DNA of 64,000 bases from an uncultured Flavobacterium sp. (GCF_946478785.1 NZ_CAMLDD010000005.1:62001-126000); one strand, 5' to 3'. Positions 45,822-55,729 are shown, counted from the first letter of the stretch. Numbers and translations: made by a program. The notes: generated by a model not told the origin, from the sequence alone.

Positions 45822-46300
45822 TACTGATTTTTTATTTGAGATGCAAAAATACAGTTATTCCTTATTTTTCCAAAATCAAACTCTATTCTTTTTTAAATTA
45901 ATCTGAGATCATTCTATTTTTTGAATTGCTTCCGCTTCAACTGTAGGTAAACTGAGTTGAAGTATAATTGGCTTTAACCTAAAAATGCTCAACTTTTTCA
46001 TTTAATTAAGCCTTTTATAGTATTTAATTTTTGATCTCCGGCTACATCAGGAGGCAATTTAGAACTTTCTTTAAATGACAGCAAAAGTGCAAAATGATTC
46101 CTTTCAGCCCCGATTAAAGTGGAAATCCTTTTGTGGTGGCGTTCGCCACAAAAGATTACTTCACTTAACTTTTATTTTAATCGGAGTTCAGTGAACTTCG
46201 TTTGCAACGGAAAGCGGATCAATGCTAGGTAAAATGTCCAATGTTTCTGCTTCAAAACAAATTAGCTGAACTCAGGCTTTAAATTTCGCTACATATTAAT
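45822..46300. other. intergenic, carries a palindromic element
   Basis: Promoter side of yebC on the right-hand gene and the 3' side of the Prc-type protease. The middle holds copy 4 of the variable-core element (46102-46190). Around 46190-46230 (gttcagtgaacttcg) is a small extra palindrome. No gene seen. Confidence 0.5.
46102..46190. repeat. variable-core palindromic element, copy 4 (divergent)
   Basis: Outer arms ccgattaaa (46110-46118) and tttaatcgg (46176-46184); core stem cttttgtgg (46128-46136) with ccacaaaag (46146-46154), 9 perfect pairs. The cttttgtg/cacaaaag core is shared with the copy at 58458, but the outer flanks are a different subtype from the other three copies. Confidence 0.65.
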
Positions 46301-48331
46301 TTATTTTGAAGCATTAAATTCATTGATAATAGTAACAGCTTCACTGAGGTAAGGATTGGTTTTGAGATTATCAATTTGATATTGATTTATTGTTTTCTCA
46401 GCAGGATATACCCCCAATAAAAACTGATTTACGGTTGAATTATAAACATCTAATGGATTATTGTCATCACTAAACGTATTAATCTCTGTCCACAATTTAT
46501 TTCTGATGGTTTTTTGTTCAAAAATTGAATTCAGGGTCATTGGAACTTCAGTTTTTGGAACATTTATTATTTCATCAATTTTTGAATTGATTTCTTTAAT
46601 TTGTTTGAAATAAAAATTATCACTCAGTCTTGCAGAACTGTTTTTTGCAATTTTGTCGATTAAGCTTCTCTTTACATACGGCTTGTATTTTAATAAAGGG
46701 ATAATGCTGTCGTTTTTGATGGCAGTGGGAAAATTACTTTCTTTTTCATATACATTTTCATAAAATTCGGGAAGGACAACATCCGGAGTAACACCTGTAT
46801 TTTGATGGCTTTTTCCTGTAACCCTGTAAAATTTATTAATACTCATTTTTAAAAAGTCGGTAGTTGTATTTTCATCAAGCGGAAGAATGGTTTGCATAGT
46901 AGCCTTCCCTAATGTATTGCTGCCTAATAATAAAGCACGGTTGTAGTCCTGCAATATTGAAGCAAAAAATTCACTGGCAGAAGCTGTATTACTGTTTATT
47001 AGAATTACAATTGGCCCTTTATAAATCATGCCTTTATATGGGTCGTTTATTACCGATCTGTTTTGTTTATTATCTATAACAATGGAAAGCGGTCCGTAAT
47101 CAACAAACATTCCGGACAGTCTTATGGCTTCTTCCATAGAACCGCCGCCATTATTAATTAAGTCGATTACAAGTCCTTTAATGTTATCTCTTTCAAGTTT
47201 TATAACTTCTCTGGCAACATCATCAGCACATCCTTTGCGGTTGTTTTGGTCTAAATCTGCATAAAAACTGGGGATTTTTATATAACCTATTTTACTGTCC
47301 TTGCCTATAATGAAACTGTAGACTGAATTATCTTCGTCTTTCATTATTTGCTTTTCGATATAAACCTCAAAATTTTTCCCCGAATTTCGTTTTAAAGTAA
47401 GTGTGATTTTTTTATTAGACTCCGATAAGATCATCGTCGAAACAGATTCTAATGAAGCACATGAAACATGTAATGTCTCTTTTTGATTTGAAATTGAGAC
47501 AATCTGATCCCCTTTTTTAATCTGTCCCGTTTGAAAAGCCGGGCCATTTGGGTCTAATTCTTCAATAATGATTTCATTTTTCTCGTTTAATTTTAAACTC
47601 ATTCCTAAAGAAAAATGTTCTTTTGAAAGTGATGCTACAAAACTGGATTTTGAGTCATCACTGAAATAGGCTGTGTGTGGATCAAAATAGGTGCAAAAAA
47701 AGTTATATAAGTTTTCCTGCTGTGTATCTTTTCTTTCTAAAAGAGTGTTGATTCTACAGATTTCATTTGATAAGATAATGGCTCTTGATTGTAATTCAAT
47801 AGATTTGAAATTTAATTTAATAGAGTCAAGATTATTACTTGTTTCTGCGATGTCATCCAAAATTTGATAGCGAAGTTTTTTGAGCCAGACTTTTTCAAGA
47901 TCTTCTTTTTTGAGATAAAATGTAAATGCTTTTTTATAAAACCGAATGGTATCTTTTTTATTGTAATCAATTGTCTCCGCTTGAATTTTCTCTAAAACGG
48001 CTTTAGTTCGTAAAAGCCCGTTTGTGTATTTAGTTGTAATATCTGATAAAAAACTACAGTCTCCTGTTAAGATCAGATCATCTAAGTTTAAGCGATAACG
48101 CTTAGACATTTCATCATACTCGGACTTGAAAAATATATTTCTGGAAGGATCTAATTGATCAATGAGGTTATCAAAAACATAAACGGATAAACTATCATCT
48201 ACCGGTTTGGGTTTTATGTGTTCGTTTTGAATCAGTAAATTTATTTTGGAAAGTATTTCGCACGTCTGCTCACTGTTTTGAGAAAACAGGAGGTTCGTCA
48301 TTAACAAAAATGCCAGTAATACTTTTTTCAT
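46301..48331 (-). CDS. carboxy-terminal processing protease (S41, Prc/Tsp-like)
   Basis: 676 residues. Signal peptide (MKKVLLAFLLMTNLLFS), an N-terminal helical domain (about 20-220), a PDZ domain (about 235-320; LGMSLKLNEKNEIIIEELDPNGPAFQTGQIKKGDQIVSI), then the S41 serine-lysine protease core: IKGLVIDLINNGGGSMEEAI, nucleophile Ser in NSNTASASEFFASILQDYNRA and the catalytic Lys 25 residues later in GKATMQTILPL, the same spacing as in Prc. A C-terminal DUF3340-like tail follows. Periplasmic degradation and processing of envelope proteins. Confidence 0.92.
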   Translation of the reverse strand: MKKVLLAFLLMTNLLFSQNSEQTCEILSKINLLIQNEHIKPKPVDDSLSVYVFDNLIDQLDPSRNIFFKSEYDEMSKRYRLNLDDLILTGDCSFLSDITTKYTNGLLRTKAVLEKIQAETIDYNKKDTIRFYKKAFTFYLKKEDLEKVWLKKLRYQILDDIAETSNNLDSIKLNFKSIELQSRAIILSNEICRINTLLERKDTQQENLYNFFCTYFDPHTAYFSDDSKSSFVASLSKEHFSLGMSLKLNEKNEIIIEELDPNGPAFQTGQIKKGDQIVSISNQKETLHVSCASLESVSTMILSESNKKITLTLKRNSGKNFEVYIEKQIMKDEDNSVYSFIIGKDSKIGYIKIPSFYADLDQNNRKGCADDVAREVIKLERDNIKGLVIDLINNGGGSMEEAIRLSGMFVDYGPLSIVIDNKQNRSVINDPYKGMIYKGPIVILINSNTASASEFFASILQDYNRALLLGSNTLGKATMQTILPLDENTTTDFLKMSINKFYRVTGKSHQNTGVTPDVVLPEFYENVYEKESNFPTAIKNDSIIPLLKYKPYVKRSLIDKIAKNSSARLSDNFYFKQIKEINSKIDEIINVPKTEVPMTLNSIFEQKTIRNKLWTEINTFSDDNNPLDVYNSTVNQFLLGVYPAEKTINQYQIDNLKTNPYLSEAVTIINEFNASK

Positions 48332-48430
48332 ATTAGAATAATCTTTAAGTTAAATTTAAACTTAAATTTTTATTAATTGTTATACTTTTTTTACATTTTC
48401 TTATATCAAAACTATTTATTTGATGATAAA

Positions 48431-48466
48431 AAAAAATGCATTACCACATAGAGTAATGCATTTTTT
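48431..48466. terminator. intrinsic terminator after gcvT
   Basis: Arms aaaaaatgcattac (48431-48444) and gtaatgcatttttt (48453-48466), 14 perfect pairs, A/T runs on both sides; 20 bases beyond the gcvT stop on the minus strand. Confidence 0.92.
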
Positions 48467-48486
48467 AAATATCTCTTTTTTAGAAT

Positions 48487-49569
48487 TTATTTCTTGTAAA
48501 AAGGTAATTTTACCACTTTAGCAGGAACATCATTTTTTCTGATTCTGATAAAAATTTCACTGTCAATGGTGCTATTATTTACAGTAACATATCCTAAACC
48601 GATACCTTTGTTCATAGAAGGCGACATAGTTCCGGATGTAACAATACCAATTACAGCTCCGGAAGCGTCTACTATTTCATAATCATGCCTTGGTACTGCG
48701 CGTTCCTGCATCTCAAAAGCTACCAATTTCTTAGAAACGCCTTCTTCTTTTTGTTTTTTCAGATTTTCAGAATTGGTAAATTCTTTATTGAATTTTGTTA
48801 TCCATCCTAAACCTGCTTCAAGCGGAGATGTTGTATCGTTGATATCGTTTCCGTACAAGCAAAATCCCATTTCTAAACGTAACGTATCACGGGCAGCCAA
48901 GCCAATTGGTTTAATTCCATAACTTGCTCCGGCTTCAAAAACTTTGTTCCAAACCTGCTCAACTTCGCTGTTTTTGCAATAAATCTCAAATCCGCCAGAA
49001 CCTGTATAACCAGTCGCAGATATAATTACATGCTCGATTCCCGCAAAATCAGCTACTTTAAAATGATAATACTCAATGGCAGATAAATCTATAGAAGACA
49101 AAGATTGCATAGCCTCAACCGCTTTTGGTCCCTGAATTGCCAATAAAGAATAATCATCTGAAAGATTTTTCATCTCAACACCCAAATCATTGTGCGAAGA
49201 AATCCAGTTCCAGTCTTTCTCAATATTTGAAGCATTTACAACTAGTAAATATTGTTCTTCTTTCATTTTATAAACAATCAAATCATCTACAATTCCGCCG
49301 TCATTGTTTGGGAGGCAGGAATATTGCGCTTTTCCAATTACCAAAGTCGAAGCATCGTTTGAAGTTACTTTCTGAATCAGGGCCAAAGAATTTGGACCTG
49401 TCAATAAAAATTCTCCCATATGCGAAACGTCAAAAACGCCCACACTGTTACGAACTGTTTCATGTTCAGCATTTACACCTTCGTAAGTAATTGGCATATT
49501 ATAACCTGCAAAAGGCAGCATCTTTGCTCCTAAACCTTCATGTATGTGCGTAAGCGCAGTATTTTTCAT
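48487..49569 (-). CDS. gcvT: glycine cleavage system T protein (aminomethyltransferase)
   Basis: 360 residues. Transfers the methylene group from lipoyl-bound aminomethyl to tetrahydrofolate, releasing ammonia. Motifs: [39 protein letters not shown] (extent about 16-54) with the Asp-Val-Ser-His-Met signature, [22 protein letters not shown], and [32 protein letters not shown] for folate binding. No gcvH or gcvP neighbours, as is common when the system is scattered. Divergent from the nnrD-type gene. Confidence 0.95.
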   Translation of the reverse strand: MKNTALTHIHEGLGAKMLPFAGYNMPITYEGVNAEHETVRNSVGVFDVSHMGEFLLTGPNSLALIQKVTSNDASTLVIGKAQYSCLPNNDGGIVDDLIVYKMKEEQYLLVVNASNIEKDWNWISSHNDLGVEMKNLSDDYSLLAIQGPKAVEAMQSLSSIDLSAIEYYHFKVADFAGIEHVIISATGYTGSGGFEIYCKNSEVEQVWNKVFEAGASYGIKPIGLAARDTLRLEMGFCLYGNDINDTTSPLEAGLGWITKFNKEFTNSENLKKQKEEGVSKKLVAFEMQERAVPRHDYEIVDASGAVIGIVTSGTMSPSMNKGIGLGYVTVNNSTIDSEIFIRIRKNDVPAKVVKLPFYKK

Positions 49570-49651
49570 TGTATCGTTTTATAAAATTGAGTCGCAAATT
49601 TATTCAAAAAATATCGAAAATAAGTACTCTAAATTATAAATTTCGCAATGA

Positions 49652-49735
49652 TTAGGAGCTATTTCCTGCTATCCGCTATATCTTTTGTTTTTTAAAGAAA
49701 AAAACAAAAGGATGTTGCTGCTATCAGGGGCTATG
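49652..49735 (+). repeat. variable-core palindromic element, copy 2
   Basis: Left flank ttaggagctatttcctgcta and tccgctatat, core stem cttttgtttttt (49682-49693) with aaaaaacaaaag (49699-49710), loop aaaga, right flank gatgttgctgctatcagggg. Lies between the divergent gcvT and nnrD-type genes. Confidence 0.85.
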
Positions 49736-49805
49736 AATTTACGTTAGCAATTACGATTCTTGTATTCTGTTTTTTATGTAACTTTAAATTTATAAAATCG
49801 GTCAA

Positions 49806-50654
49806 ATGAAAACTCCATTTTTAATCACCAAAGAAGAAATTCTCAAATTTTATAAACATGTAAATCCTCTTACACACAAAGGGATTCAGGGTCATGCAGT
49901 GATTATTGCCGGAAGTTATGGCAAAATAGGGGCAGCAGTTTTAGCATCAAAATCCTGTTTAAAATCAGGCTGCGGACTGGTAACTGCTTTTATACCAAAA
50001 TGTGGTTACCAAATTCTTCAAATCTCAAATCCTGAAGTGATGACAATTACAGATGAAAATGTAAATTTCATTACAAATATTCACTTGCCGTTAATTCCGC
50101 AAGCAATCGGAGTCGGGCCGGGAATAGGGCAGGAATTGGGTACACAAAAAGCTATATTTGAATTTTTAAGAGTTAACAAAGCTCCATTGGTTCTTGACGC
50201 AGACGCTTTAAACATCTTGTCAGAAAATAAAGCGTGGCTGGAATTAGTTCCCGAAAAAACAATCCTGACACCACATCCAAAAGAACTGGAGCGCTTGATT
50301 GGCAAATGGAATTCTGAATCTCAAAAATTTCAAAAAGCAATAGCTTTTTCAGAACATTATAAAGTTATTATCGTTATGAAAGGTGCTCCAACTTTTATAA
50401 TCAATCAAACGACAGTTTATAAAAATACTACTGGAAACGCTGCTTTAGCAACAGCCGGAAGCGGCGATGTATTAACCGGAATCATTACAGGCTTATTGGC
50501 CCAAAATTACGAGCCTTGTCAGGCAGCACAACTAGGTGTTTTTCTTCATGGATCAACCGCTGATATTGCATTGCCACAAACCGGTTATCAATCTTTTATA
50601 GCATCAGATAGTATTGAAAATCTTGGAAAAGCTTTTTTGAATGTTGAAAACTAA
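49806..50654 (+). CDS. nnrD: ADP/ATP-dependent NAD(P)H-hydrate dehydratase domain protein
   Basis: 282 residues of the ribokinase-like YjeF C-terminal domain, which repairs NAD(P)H hydrates. Key segments: [43 protein letters not shown] (extent about 18-60), [39 protein letters not shown], and the nucleotide/catalytic loop [25 protein letters not shown] with the catalytic Asp. The epimerase (YjeF N, NnrE) domain, fused to it in E. coli, is absent here. Its stop overlaps the stop of the convergent Fic gene by a few bases. Confidence 0.93.
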   Translation: MKTPFLITKEEILKFYKHVNPLTHKGIQGHAVIIAGSYGKIGAAVLASKSCLKSGCGLVTAFIPKCGYQILQISNPEVMTITDENVNFITNIHLPLIPQAIGVGPGIGQELGTQKAIFEFLRVNKAPLVLDADALNILSENKAWLELVPEKTILTPHPKELERLIGKWNSESQKFQKAIAFSEHYKVIIVMKGAPTFIINQTTVYKNTTGNAALATAGSGDVLTGIITGLLAQNYEPCQAAQLGVFLHGSTADIALPQTGYQSFIASDSIENLGKAFLNVEN

Positions 50655-51706
50655 TTTGAACTTGTGATGATATTAATATGTTTCTCTAAGCTTTCTTTCT
50701 CAATCTGAGCAATAAATAATACAAAGTCTTCTGTATTGTTTTCGATTAGAGTATTTTCCAGCAGTTGAGAATAATACATCTTATTTTCATTATGCCCTTG
50801 TATGTTTGCTATTAAATATCCTTTTTGCAATAAAATCAAATTCATTACCAATCGCGAAGTTTTTCCGTTTCCATCATTAAATGGATTAATTTTTAAAAGG
50901 CGAATATGCATTTCTGCTGCTAAAATTATTGGATGTAGTTTGTTTTTATTGATTTCGTACCAAAAAAAGTACTCTTCTATTTCTTTAGTAATCATAGAGG
51001 GTTCTGGAGAAATAGTATAATTTTTATCGTCTGCAATCTTTGGTTTTTTATAACGTCCTGCATCTTCCGGATTTATTCCTCTTAAAATCAAATTATGCAT
51101 TGACAAAAGATCGCGTTCATTAAAGGAACTATTTTTTTGCTGTAAATCTTTTATAAAACGAATTGCTTCCTGATGATTGATCGCTTCCAGATGTTCCCGC
51201 ATACTTTTCCCCGAAATCGTTAAGCCTTCATTAATAACCATTTCTGTTTCTCGAAGGGTCATGGTATTTCCTTCTATTCGGTTAGTTTCAAAAGTATATT
51301 CCAGTTCGAATGATTTTACAATCTTAAACAAATCATTTTGAGGATAAGCATTCAATTTAGCTTTTAGAATATCAATTTCTTTTAAGATTTTCTCCAATGT
51401 ACCGGATAATTTTATTTTAGAGATTGATTTTTTATATTTAAGTTCCTGCTCTGCAGCTGTAAGGGCTTTCAGCGCAAATTCTTCATTTTCTATTTCATAT
51501 AAAATTTTTTCTTTCAACCAGGCAATCATTATAGTTTCGAAATCAATTTCTAAAAGTTCTGCTAATTTTAAAATTTGTTCTTTTGTCGGCTTTCGAAGAC
51601 CACTTTCAAATTTACTGATTAAGGCTTGGTCAATGCGCAGTATTTGTGCGACTTCCCGGGTTTTTAGTCCTTTTTGCTCTCTTCCGTTTTTAAGAAGTGA
51701 TTTCAT
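50651..51706 (-). CDS. Fic family protein with N-terminal XRE HTH and altered active site
   Basis: 351 residues. Residues about 3-60 form a Cro/C1-type helix-turn-helix ([20 protein letters not shown] then [13 protein letters not shown]). The Fic domain carries the class II inhibitory motif T-x-x-x-E-G as TNRIEGN at 141-147, before the core. The catalytic loop that should read H-P-F-x-D-G-N-G-R-x-x-R is [12 protein letters not shown] at 274-285, so the catalytic His is Asn and the first Arg is Lys. An intact enzyme would AMPylate a target; this version may be inactive or do other chemistry. The HTH suggests self-regulation. Confidence 0.88.
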   Translation of the reverse strand: MKSLLKNGREQKGLKTREVAQILRIDQALISKFESGLRKPTKEQILKLAELLEIDFETIMIAWLKEKILYEIENEEFALKALTAAEQELKYKKSISKIKLSGTLEKILKEIDILKAKLNAYPQNDLFKIVKSFELEYTFETNRIEGNTMTLRETEMVINEGLTISGKSMREHLEAINHQEAIRFIKDLQQKNSSFNERDLLSMHNLILRGINPEDAGRYKKPKIADDKNYTISPEPSMITKEIEEYFFWYEINKNKLHPIILAAEMHIRLLKINPFNDGNGKTSRLVMNLILLQKGYLIANIQGHNENKMYYSQLLENTLIENNTEDFVLFIAQIEKESLEKHINIITSSN

Positions 51707-51760
51707 TTTATAAGAGTTTAATTGTCTTGACTTTTTTTGTCATAAAAAATTTAAATAAAA

Positions 51761-51783
51761 AAGCAATATTGTTAATATTGCTT
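51761..51783 (-). terminator. terminator-like hairpin after a decayed gene
   Basis: Arms aagcaatatt (51761-51770) and aatattgctt (51774-51783) with a 3-base loop and a T-run on the minus strand. It lies 11 bases after the stop of the gene remnant, supporting that a minus-strand gene once ended here. Confidence 0.6.
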
Positions 51784-51793
51784 CTTCGAAGTT

Positions 51794-51959
51794 TTATTTT
51801 GGAGGCAGAGTCACATCTTTTCGCATTTCTTTAACGACTTCCTGCACTATTGCATCAACAGACCTAAATTAGTAGCATAAATCCAACTTTGTAGTTCCCG
51901 ACCAGATTCATTTCTTCACTTTGAGGCCTTCCTGCTGCATCCCTATAAATACAAAACAA
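51794..51959 (-). pseudogene. frameshifted 3' remnant of an unidentified gene
   Basis: On the minus strand two consecutive protein-like pieces are readable in different frames: YRDAAGRPQSEEMNLVGNYK plus VGFMLLI then stop, and, shifted by one base, SVDAIVQEVVKEMRKDVTLP plus PK then stop. There is no start codon or upstream coding sequence. They look like the end of one gene broken by a frameshift, or two ends, now decaying. No family recognised. Confidence 0.35.
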
Positions 51960-51982
51960 TAAATAAATCCAACTTAATTAAT

Positions 51983-52438
51983 TTAATTAAAAGCTTTTTT
52001 AATGCGATCTAAGTCACGTTTAGTATCTTGTTCTTTTAAGGATTCTCGCTTATCATAATTCTTCTTTCCCTTGCAAAGGCCAATTTGAAGTTTGGCTAAT
52101 CCTTTTTCATTCGTGAATAATTTGAGCGGAACTATAGTCAATCCTTTTGCCTGAACACTCTTCTGAAGGCTTTTTAATTCTTTCCTGTTGAGAAGCAATT
52201 TTCTTTCGCTTCTTGATTTATGATTGAATTGGTTTCCATAAGCGTATTCTTCAATATAGGTATTTATTGCAAAAAGCTCATTATTACTGAATTCACAAAA
52301 ACTCTCTGTAATATTTGCTTTTCCTAATCGGATAGATTTTATCTCGGTTCCTGCCAAAACAATTCCGGCAGTGTAGGTATCGATTATCTCATAATCAAAC
52401 CTGGCTCTTTTATTAAGTATATTGACAGTTTTTAACAT
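51983..52438 (-). CDS. smpB: SsrA-binding protein
   Basis: 151 residues. SmpB binds tmRNA and brings it to stalled ribosomes for trans-translation. Typical elements: [39 protein letters not shown], the central [63 protein letters not shown] with the basic, disordered tail [11 protein letters not shown]. Divergent from the VF530 gene; tmRNA itself is not in the window. Confidence 0.96.
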   Translation of the reverse strand: MLKTVNILNKRARFDYEIIDTYTAGIVLAGTEIKSIRLGKANITESFCEFSNNELFAINTYIEEYAYGNQFNHKSRSERKLLLNRKELKSLQKSVQAKGLTIVPLKLFTNEKGLAKLQIGLCKGKKNYDKRESLKEQDTKRDLDRIKKAFN

Positions 52439-52476
52439 AGGTAGACAAATTTAGCAACAAATATATGAAAGAGCAA

Positions 52477-52504
52477 TTGTTTTTCTGGAAATCATATAAA
52501 TTTG
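52477..52504 (+). promoter_or_regulatory. promoter of the VF530 gene, near-leaderless
   Basis: TTG at 52477-52479, a 17-base spacer, then taaatttg (52497-52504), a full TTG-n-TAnnTTTG pattern. The -7 box ends only four bases before the ATG, so transcription should begin at or next to the start codon and the mRNA may have no leader. Confidence 0.65.
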
Positions 52505-52508
52505 CAGT

Positions 52509-52742
52509 ATGGAAAATCAAAAATCAAAAGATCCCTTACACGGAATCACACTTCAAAAAATAGTAGAGAAATTAGTTGATTACTATGGTTTTGATACTTT
52601 GGGTGAAATAATTTCAATAAAATGTTTTACCGAAAATCCCAGTATAAAATCAAGCCTGACTTTTTTAAGAAAAACAGATTGGGCACGAAAAAAAGTAGAA
52701 GAATTATATATTAAATCAATTTCTAAATTTCCTGAAAATTAA
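52509..52742 (+). CDS. VF530 family (DUF2132) protein
   Basis: 77 residues matching the VF530 family: KDPLHGITLQKIVEKLVDYYGFDTLGEIISIKCFTENPSIKSSLTFLRKTDWARKKVEELYI covers nearly the whole protein (about residues 7-68). The fold is a compact helical domain thought to bind DNA; role unknown. The gene appears leaderless and its stop overlaps the stop of the convergent DUF3575-type gene by four bases. Confidence 0.9.
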   Translation: MENQKSKDPLHGITLQKIVEKLVDYYGFDTLGEIISIKCFTENPSIKSSLTFLRKTDWARKKVEELYIKSISKFPEN

Positions 52743-53296
52743 TTTAATTTATAAGAAAGCATTACTCCTCCACGGTATGGTAACCACTCTCCACTTTTAT
52801 TCCAACTTTTGGCTATTTCGTATCTTCCGGGTGTGCCATCATTATAATAACCTTTATAGAATCCCTGATGCCAGCCACCACCAACAAAAATGTCCAGCAA
52901 AAATTTGTTATTTAATTTGACATTATATCCTATAGTAGCACCTAATCTATATCCAATTCCTTTTTCATACAGGTTAGTCTCCCAATAACCCCATTTCTGA
53001 ATTTCGTAAGTATCAAATCCTGAATGAAATCCAGCATAAAAACCATTATATTTTTCCTTAAAATGATAGCGGATTTCGGGAGTGAAAGTATAAAATTTCA
53101 TCGGTTTTTTATCATTAAAAGATTCCCAAAAAGAAGCCATTATATCAAAACTAAAAGTAGTTTTTTCTCCAATGCTTGTTTCTACTGCCGCATTAGGAAC
53201 AAGGGCTAAGGCTGTCAATGCATTAAATTTTATATAAGTTTGGCCTTGTACGCTAACAGAAAATATAAAAGCAATTATAATAAGTATTTTTCTCAT
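52739..53296 (-). CDS. DUF3575 outer-membrane protein
   Basis: 185 residues from MRKILIIIAFIFSVSVQGQ, a signal peptide; 19 in-frame codons upstream lack any such character. The mature part is a small barrel of the DUF3575 family: KFNALTALALVPNAAVETSIGEKTTFSFDIMAS, FYTFTPEIRYHFKEKYNGFYAGFHSGFDTYEIQKWGY, GYRLGATIGYNVKLNNKFLLDIFVGGGWHQG and a last strand LPYRGGVMLSYKLN. In Bacteroides similar proteins lie near fimbrial loci; no such genes here. Confidence 0.85.
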   Translation of the reverse strand: MRKILIIIAFIFSVSVQGQTYIKFNALTALALVPNAAVETSIGEKTTFSFDIMASFWESFNDKKPMKFYTFTPEIRYHFKEKYNGFYAGFHSGFDTYEIQKWGYWETNLYEKGIGYRLGATIGYNVKLNNKFLLDIFVGGGWHQGFYKGYYNDGTPGRYEIAKSWNKSGEWLPYRGGVMLSYKLN

Positions 53297-53411
53297 GTCT
53301 AAATTTAAAACAAGAGCTTTAATACTTGTTTTTCGGTTGCAAATATAGAGCAATAGAATGTTTAGAATTATAAAAAAGTAAATTTTTATAAGATTTTTTT
53401 TAAATAAAAAG

Positions 53412-53960
53412 TTACTTATTTAACAATGAATAAATTACCTTATCCAAAAACTTTCCCTCATAAAATTGAGATTCTTTTAAATGAGCTTCTTTGATAAAAT
53501 TGCATTTTTGCAAAACCTTTTCAGAAGCAAAATTTTCAGGATCAATTACAGCTTCAATTGAATGCAGTTTAAGATCATCAAAACCATAGGTAATCAATCT
53601 TTTGACAGCTTCAGTGATAATTCCTTTTCCATGAAATTCCGGCAGTAGCATATAGCCAATTTCAGAACGGAAATTTTCGGGCTGCATTCGGTAAAAACCA
53701 ATCATACCCAATAGTCTTTCATGGCCTTTTAAAGTTATTCCCCAATTAATACCTTCATTTAAAATAATTTTTTCTTCTATTGTTGCAATATGTTCTAATG
53801 CATCTTCAGTTGTTTTTGCTAAAGGTCTCGGAATATATTTCATTGTTTCCGGATTCGAACGTAATTCGAAAATTTCATTTACATCATCATTTGTGATTTG
53901 TCTTAAAACCAAACGTTCTGTTTCTATAATCGGAAATGGAGTAAAATTAAAGTGCAACAT
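53412..53960 (-). CDS. GNAT N-acetyltransferase (RimJ/RimL type)
   Basis: 182 residues from the ATG at MLHFNFTPFPIIETERLVLRQIT; a TTG two codons earlier is not needed. Standard order for the RimJ-like acetyltransferases: IIETERLVLRQITNDDVNEIFELRSNPETMKYIPRP, INWGITLKGHERLLGMIGFYRM, the acetyl-CoA loop SEIGYMLLPEFHGKGIITEAVKRLITYGFDDL, and VIDPENFASEKVLQKCNFIKEAHL. Substrate unknown. Starts 35 bases after the SSS symporter gene and is probably the last gene of that operon. Confidence 0.9.
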   Translation of the reverse strand: MLHFNFTPFPIIETERLVLRQITNDDVNEIFELRSNPETMKYIPRPLAKTTEDALEHIATIEEKIILNEGINWGITLKGHERLLGMIGFYRMQPENFRSEIGYMLLPEFHGKGIITEAVKRLITYGFDDLKLHSIEAVIDPENFASEKVLQKCNFIKEAHLKESQFYEGKFLDKVIYSLLNK

Positions 53961-53995
53961 ATTCAATTAGTTATTAGAATATTTCTATCTCAAAT

Positions 53996-55726
53996 TTATA
54001 TTTCATTCAACTCAGAATTGTTTCTTCTGAAAAAAGCAATTTGCATCAATAGCGATAATAAGATAGTTAGGATTGCACCAATAAAATTAAGCCATAAATA
54101 GCCTAATTTTTCCTGACCGCTTGGATAAATGTAGATCATGAAATAATAGATAACAAAAATGGTTATCTGACTAATTATAGCACTATAAAACATAGGTCTT
54201 GCCTGAACACGTCGCAAATAAAAACCCACTAAAAATATTCCCAGGACTGTACCGTAAAAAATAGAGCCAATGATATTGACTAACTGAATTAAATTTTCAA
54301 ACAGGGTTCCTACACAGGCAAAAAGTATGGCTACGATTCCCCAAAAGAGTGTGAAGAATTTGGTTGCATTTAAATAATGTTTTTCAGATTTCTCTTCTTT
54401 GAGATTTCGTTTATAAATATCAATAGCGGTTGTTGATGCTAATGCATTTAAGCCAGAAGCGGTTGAAGACATTGCAGCCGAAATAATTACAGCCAGTAAT
54501 AATCCGATAAGCCCTTTTGGCAAATAATGCAAAATGAAATGAAAAAACACATAATCCTTATCATTTGTTTCGCTGTTGCTATCCGCTTTAGCGATGATTT
54601 CTTTGGCCCTGTCACGCAAGTCTTTTTCCTTGTTGGATAAGGTAACTAATTCTTTTCGTAGAATTGGATTATCATAATCCTGATTCAATTGATCGATATA
54701 CAAAAGGTTGATCACTTTTTTGTCTTCGGAAAGCTTGTCTAATTTTTTTTCTAAAGCATGATATTCCTCTTTAAAAGCAGATTTTTCGATGACAATTTTA
54801 TTATTTGGATTGAAGTTTAACGGAACAGGATTGAATTGAAAAAACACAAAAACCATGACTCCTGTCAGCAATATAAAAAACTGCATAGGAACTTTTAAGA
54901 GTCCGTTCATGATTAGACCCATCTGGCTTTCTTTAACGGATTTTCCGGACAAATAACGTCCCACCTGCGATTGATCTGTTCCGAAATAGGCTAGCATCAG
55001 GAAGAAACCTCCGGTAATGCCACTCCAAAAAGTATATTTTTCTTCAGGATCAAAAGAGAAATCGACAATATTCATTTTATCATTGGCACCTGCAATATGC
55101 ATAGCACTAGAGAAAGTCATGTCCTGCGGCAAATAATGCAGAATAAGGAAAAACGTAATAAACATTCCGGACATGATGACAAACATCTGCTGTTTTTGCG
55201 TCACATTTACTGCCTTTGTGCCTCCTGAAAAAGTGTAAATGATAACCAGAAGACCAATAATAATGTTCATGATAGTTAAATTCCACCCTAAAAGAGCCGA
55301 TAAGATGATTGCGGGAGCGTAAATGGTTAGCCCGGTTCCTAATCCTCTTTGTACTAAAAATAGAATAGCAGCTAAAGACCTTGTTTTTACATCAAATCGT
55401 TTTTCCAGAAATTCATAGGCGGTAAATACTTTGTTTTTGTGATATAGCGGAATAAATGTCAAACAAATGACAATCATGGCAATAGGCAATCCAAAGTAAA
55501 ACTGCACAAACCCCATTCCGTCATGATAAGCCTGTCCCGGAGTCGATAAAAAAGTAATGGCGCTGGCCTGGGTAGCCATAACCGAAAGTCCTACGGTGTA
55601 CCAGGGCGTTTCGTTATTTCCTAAAATAAAATCTTCTACATTTTTACTTCCTTTTGTTTTCCAGGATCCATATCCAACAATAAACAGAAGCGTAACAATT
55701 AGTACGAACCAATCAAATAGCTGCAT
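53996..55726 (-). CDS. sodium:solute symporter (SSS family)
   Basis: 576 residues with about 14 hydrophobic helices and a soluble insertion of about 110 residues (roughly 290-395, rich in Lys, Glu and Asp). SSS features: GSKNVEDFILGNNETPWYTVGLSVMATQASAITFLSTPGQAYHDGMGFVQFYFGLP in the first helices and MSSTASGLNALASTTAIDIYKR later, containing the sodium-binding Ser/Thr. Substrate not clear; coupling to a PIG-L hydrolase suggests a sugar or sialic-acid-like compound. Starts three bases after a 35-residue membrane peptide gene. Confidence 0.9.
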   Translation of the reverse strand: MQLFDWFVLIVTLLFIVGYGSWKTKGSKNVEDFILGNNETPWYTVGLSVMATQASAITFLSTPGQAYHDGMGFVQFYFGLPIAMIVICLTFIPLYHKNKVFTAYEFLEKRFDVKTRSLAAILFLVQRGLGTGLTIYAPAIILSALLGWNLTIMNIIIGLLVIIYTFSGGTKAVNVTQKQQMFVIMSGMFITFFLILHYLPQDMTFSSAMHIAGANDKMNIVDFSFDPEEKYTFWSGITGGFFLMLAYFGTDQSQVGRYLSGKSVKESQMGLIMNGLLKVPMQFFILLTGVMVFVFFQFNPVPLNFNPNNKIVIEKSAFKEEYHALEKKLDKLSEDKKVINLLYIDQLNQDYDNPILRKELVTLSNKEKDLRDRAKEIIAKADSNSETNDKDYVFFHFILHYLPKGLIGLLLAVIISAAMSSTASGLNALASTTAIDIYKRNLKEEKSEKHYLNATKFFTLFWGIVAILFACVGTLFENLIQLVNIIGSIFYGTVLGIFLVGFYLRRVQARPMFYSAIISQITIFVIYYFMIYIYPSGQEKLGYLWLNFIGAILTILLSLLMQIAFFRRNNSELNEI

Positions 55727-55729
55727 AAG

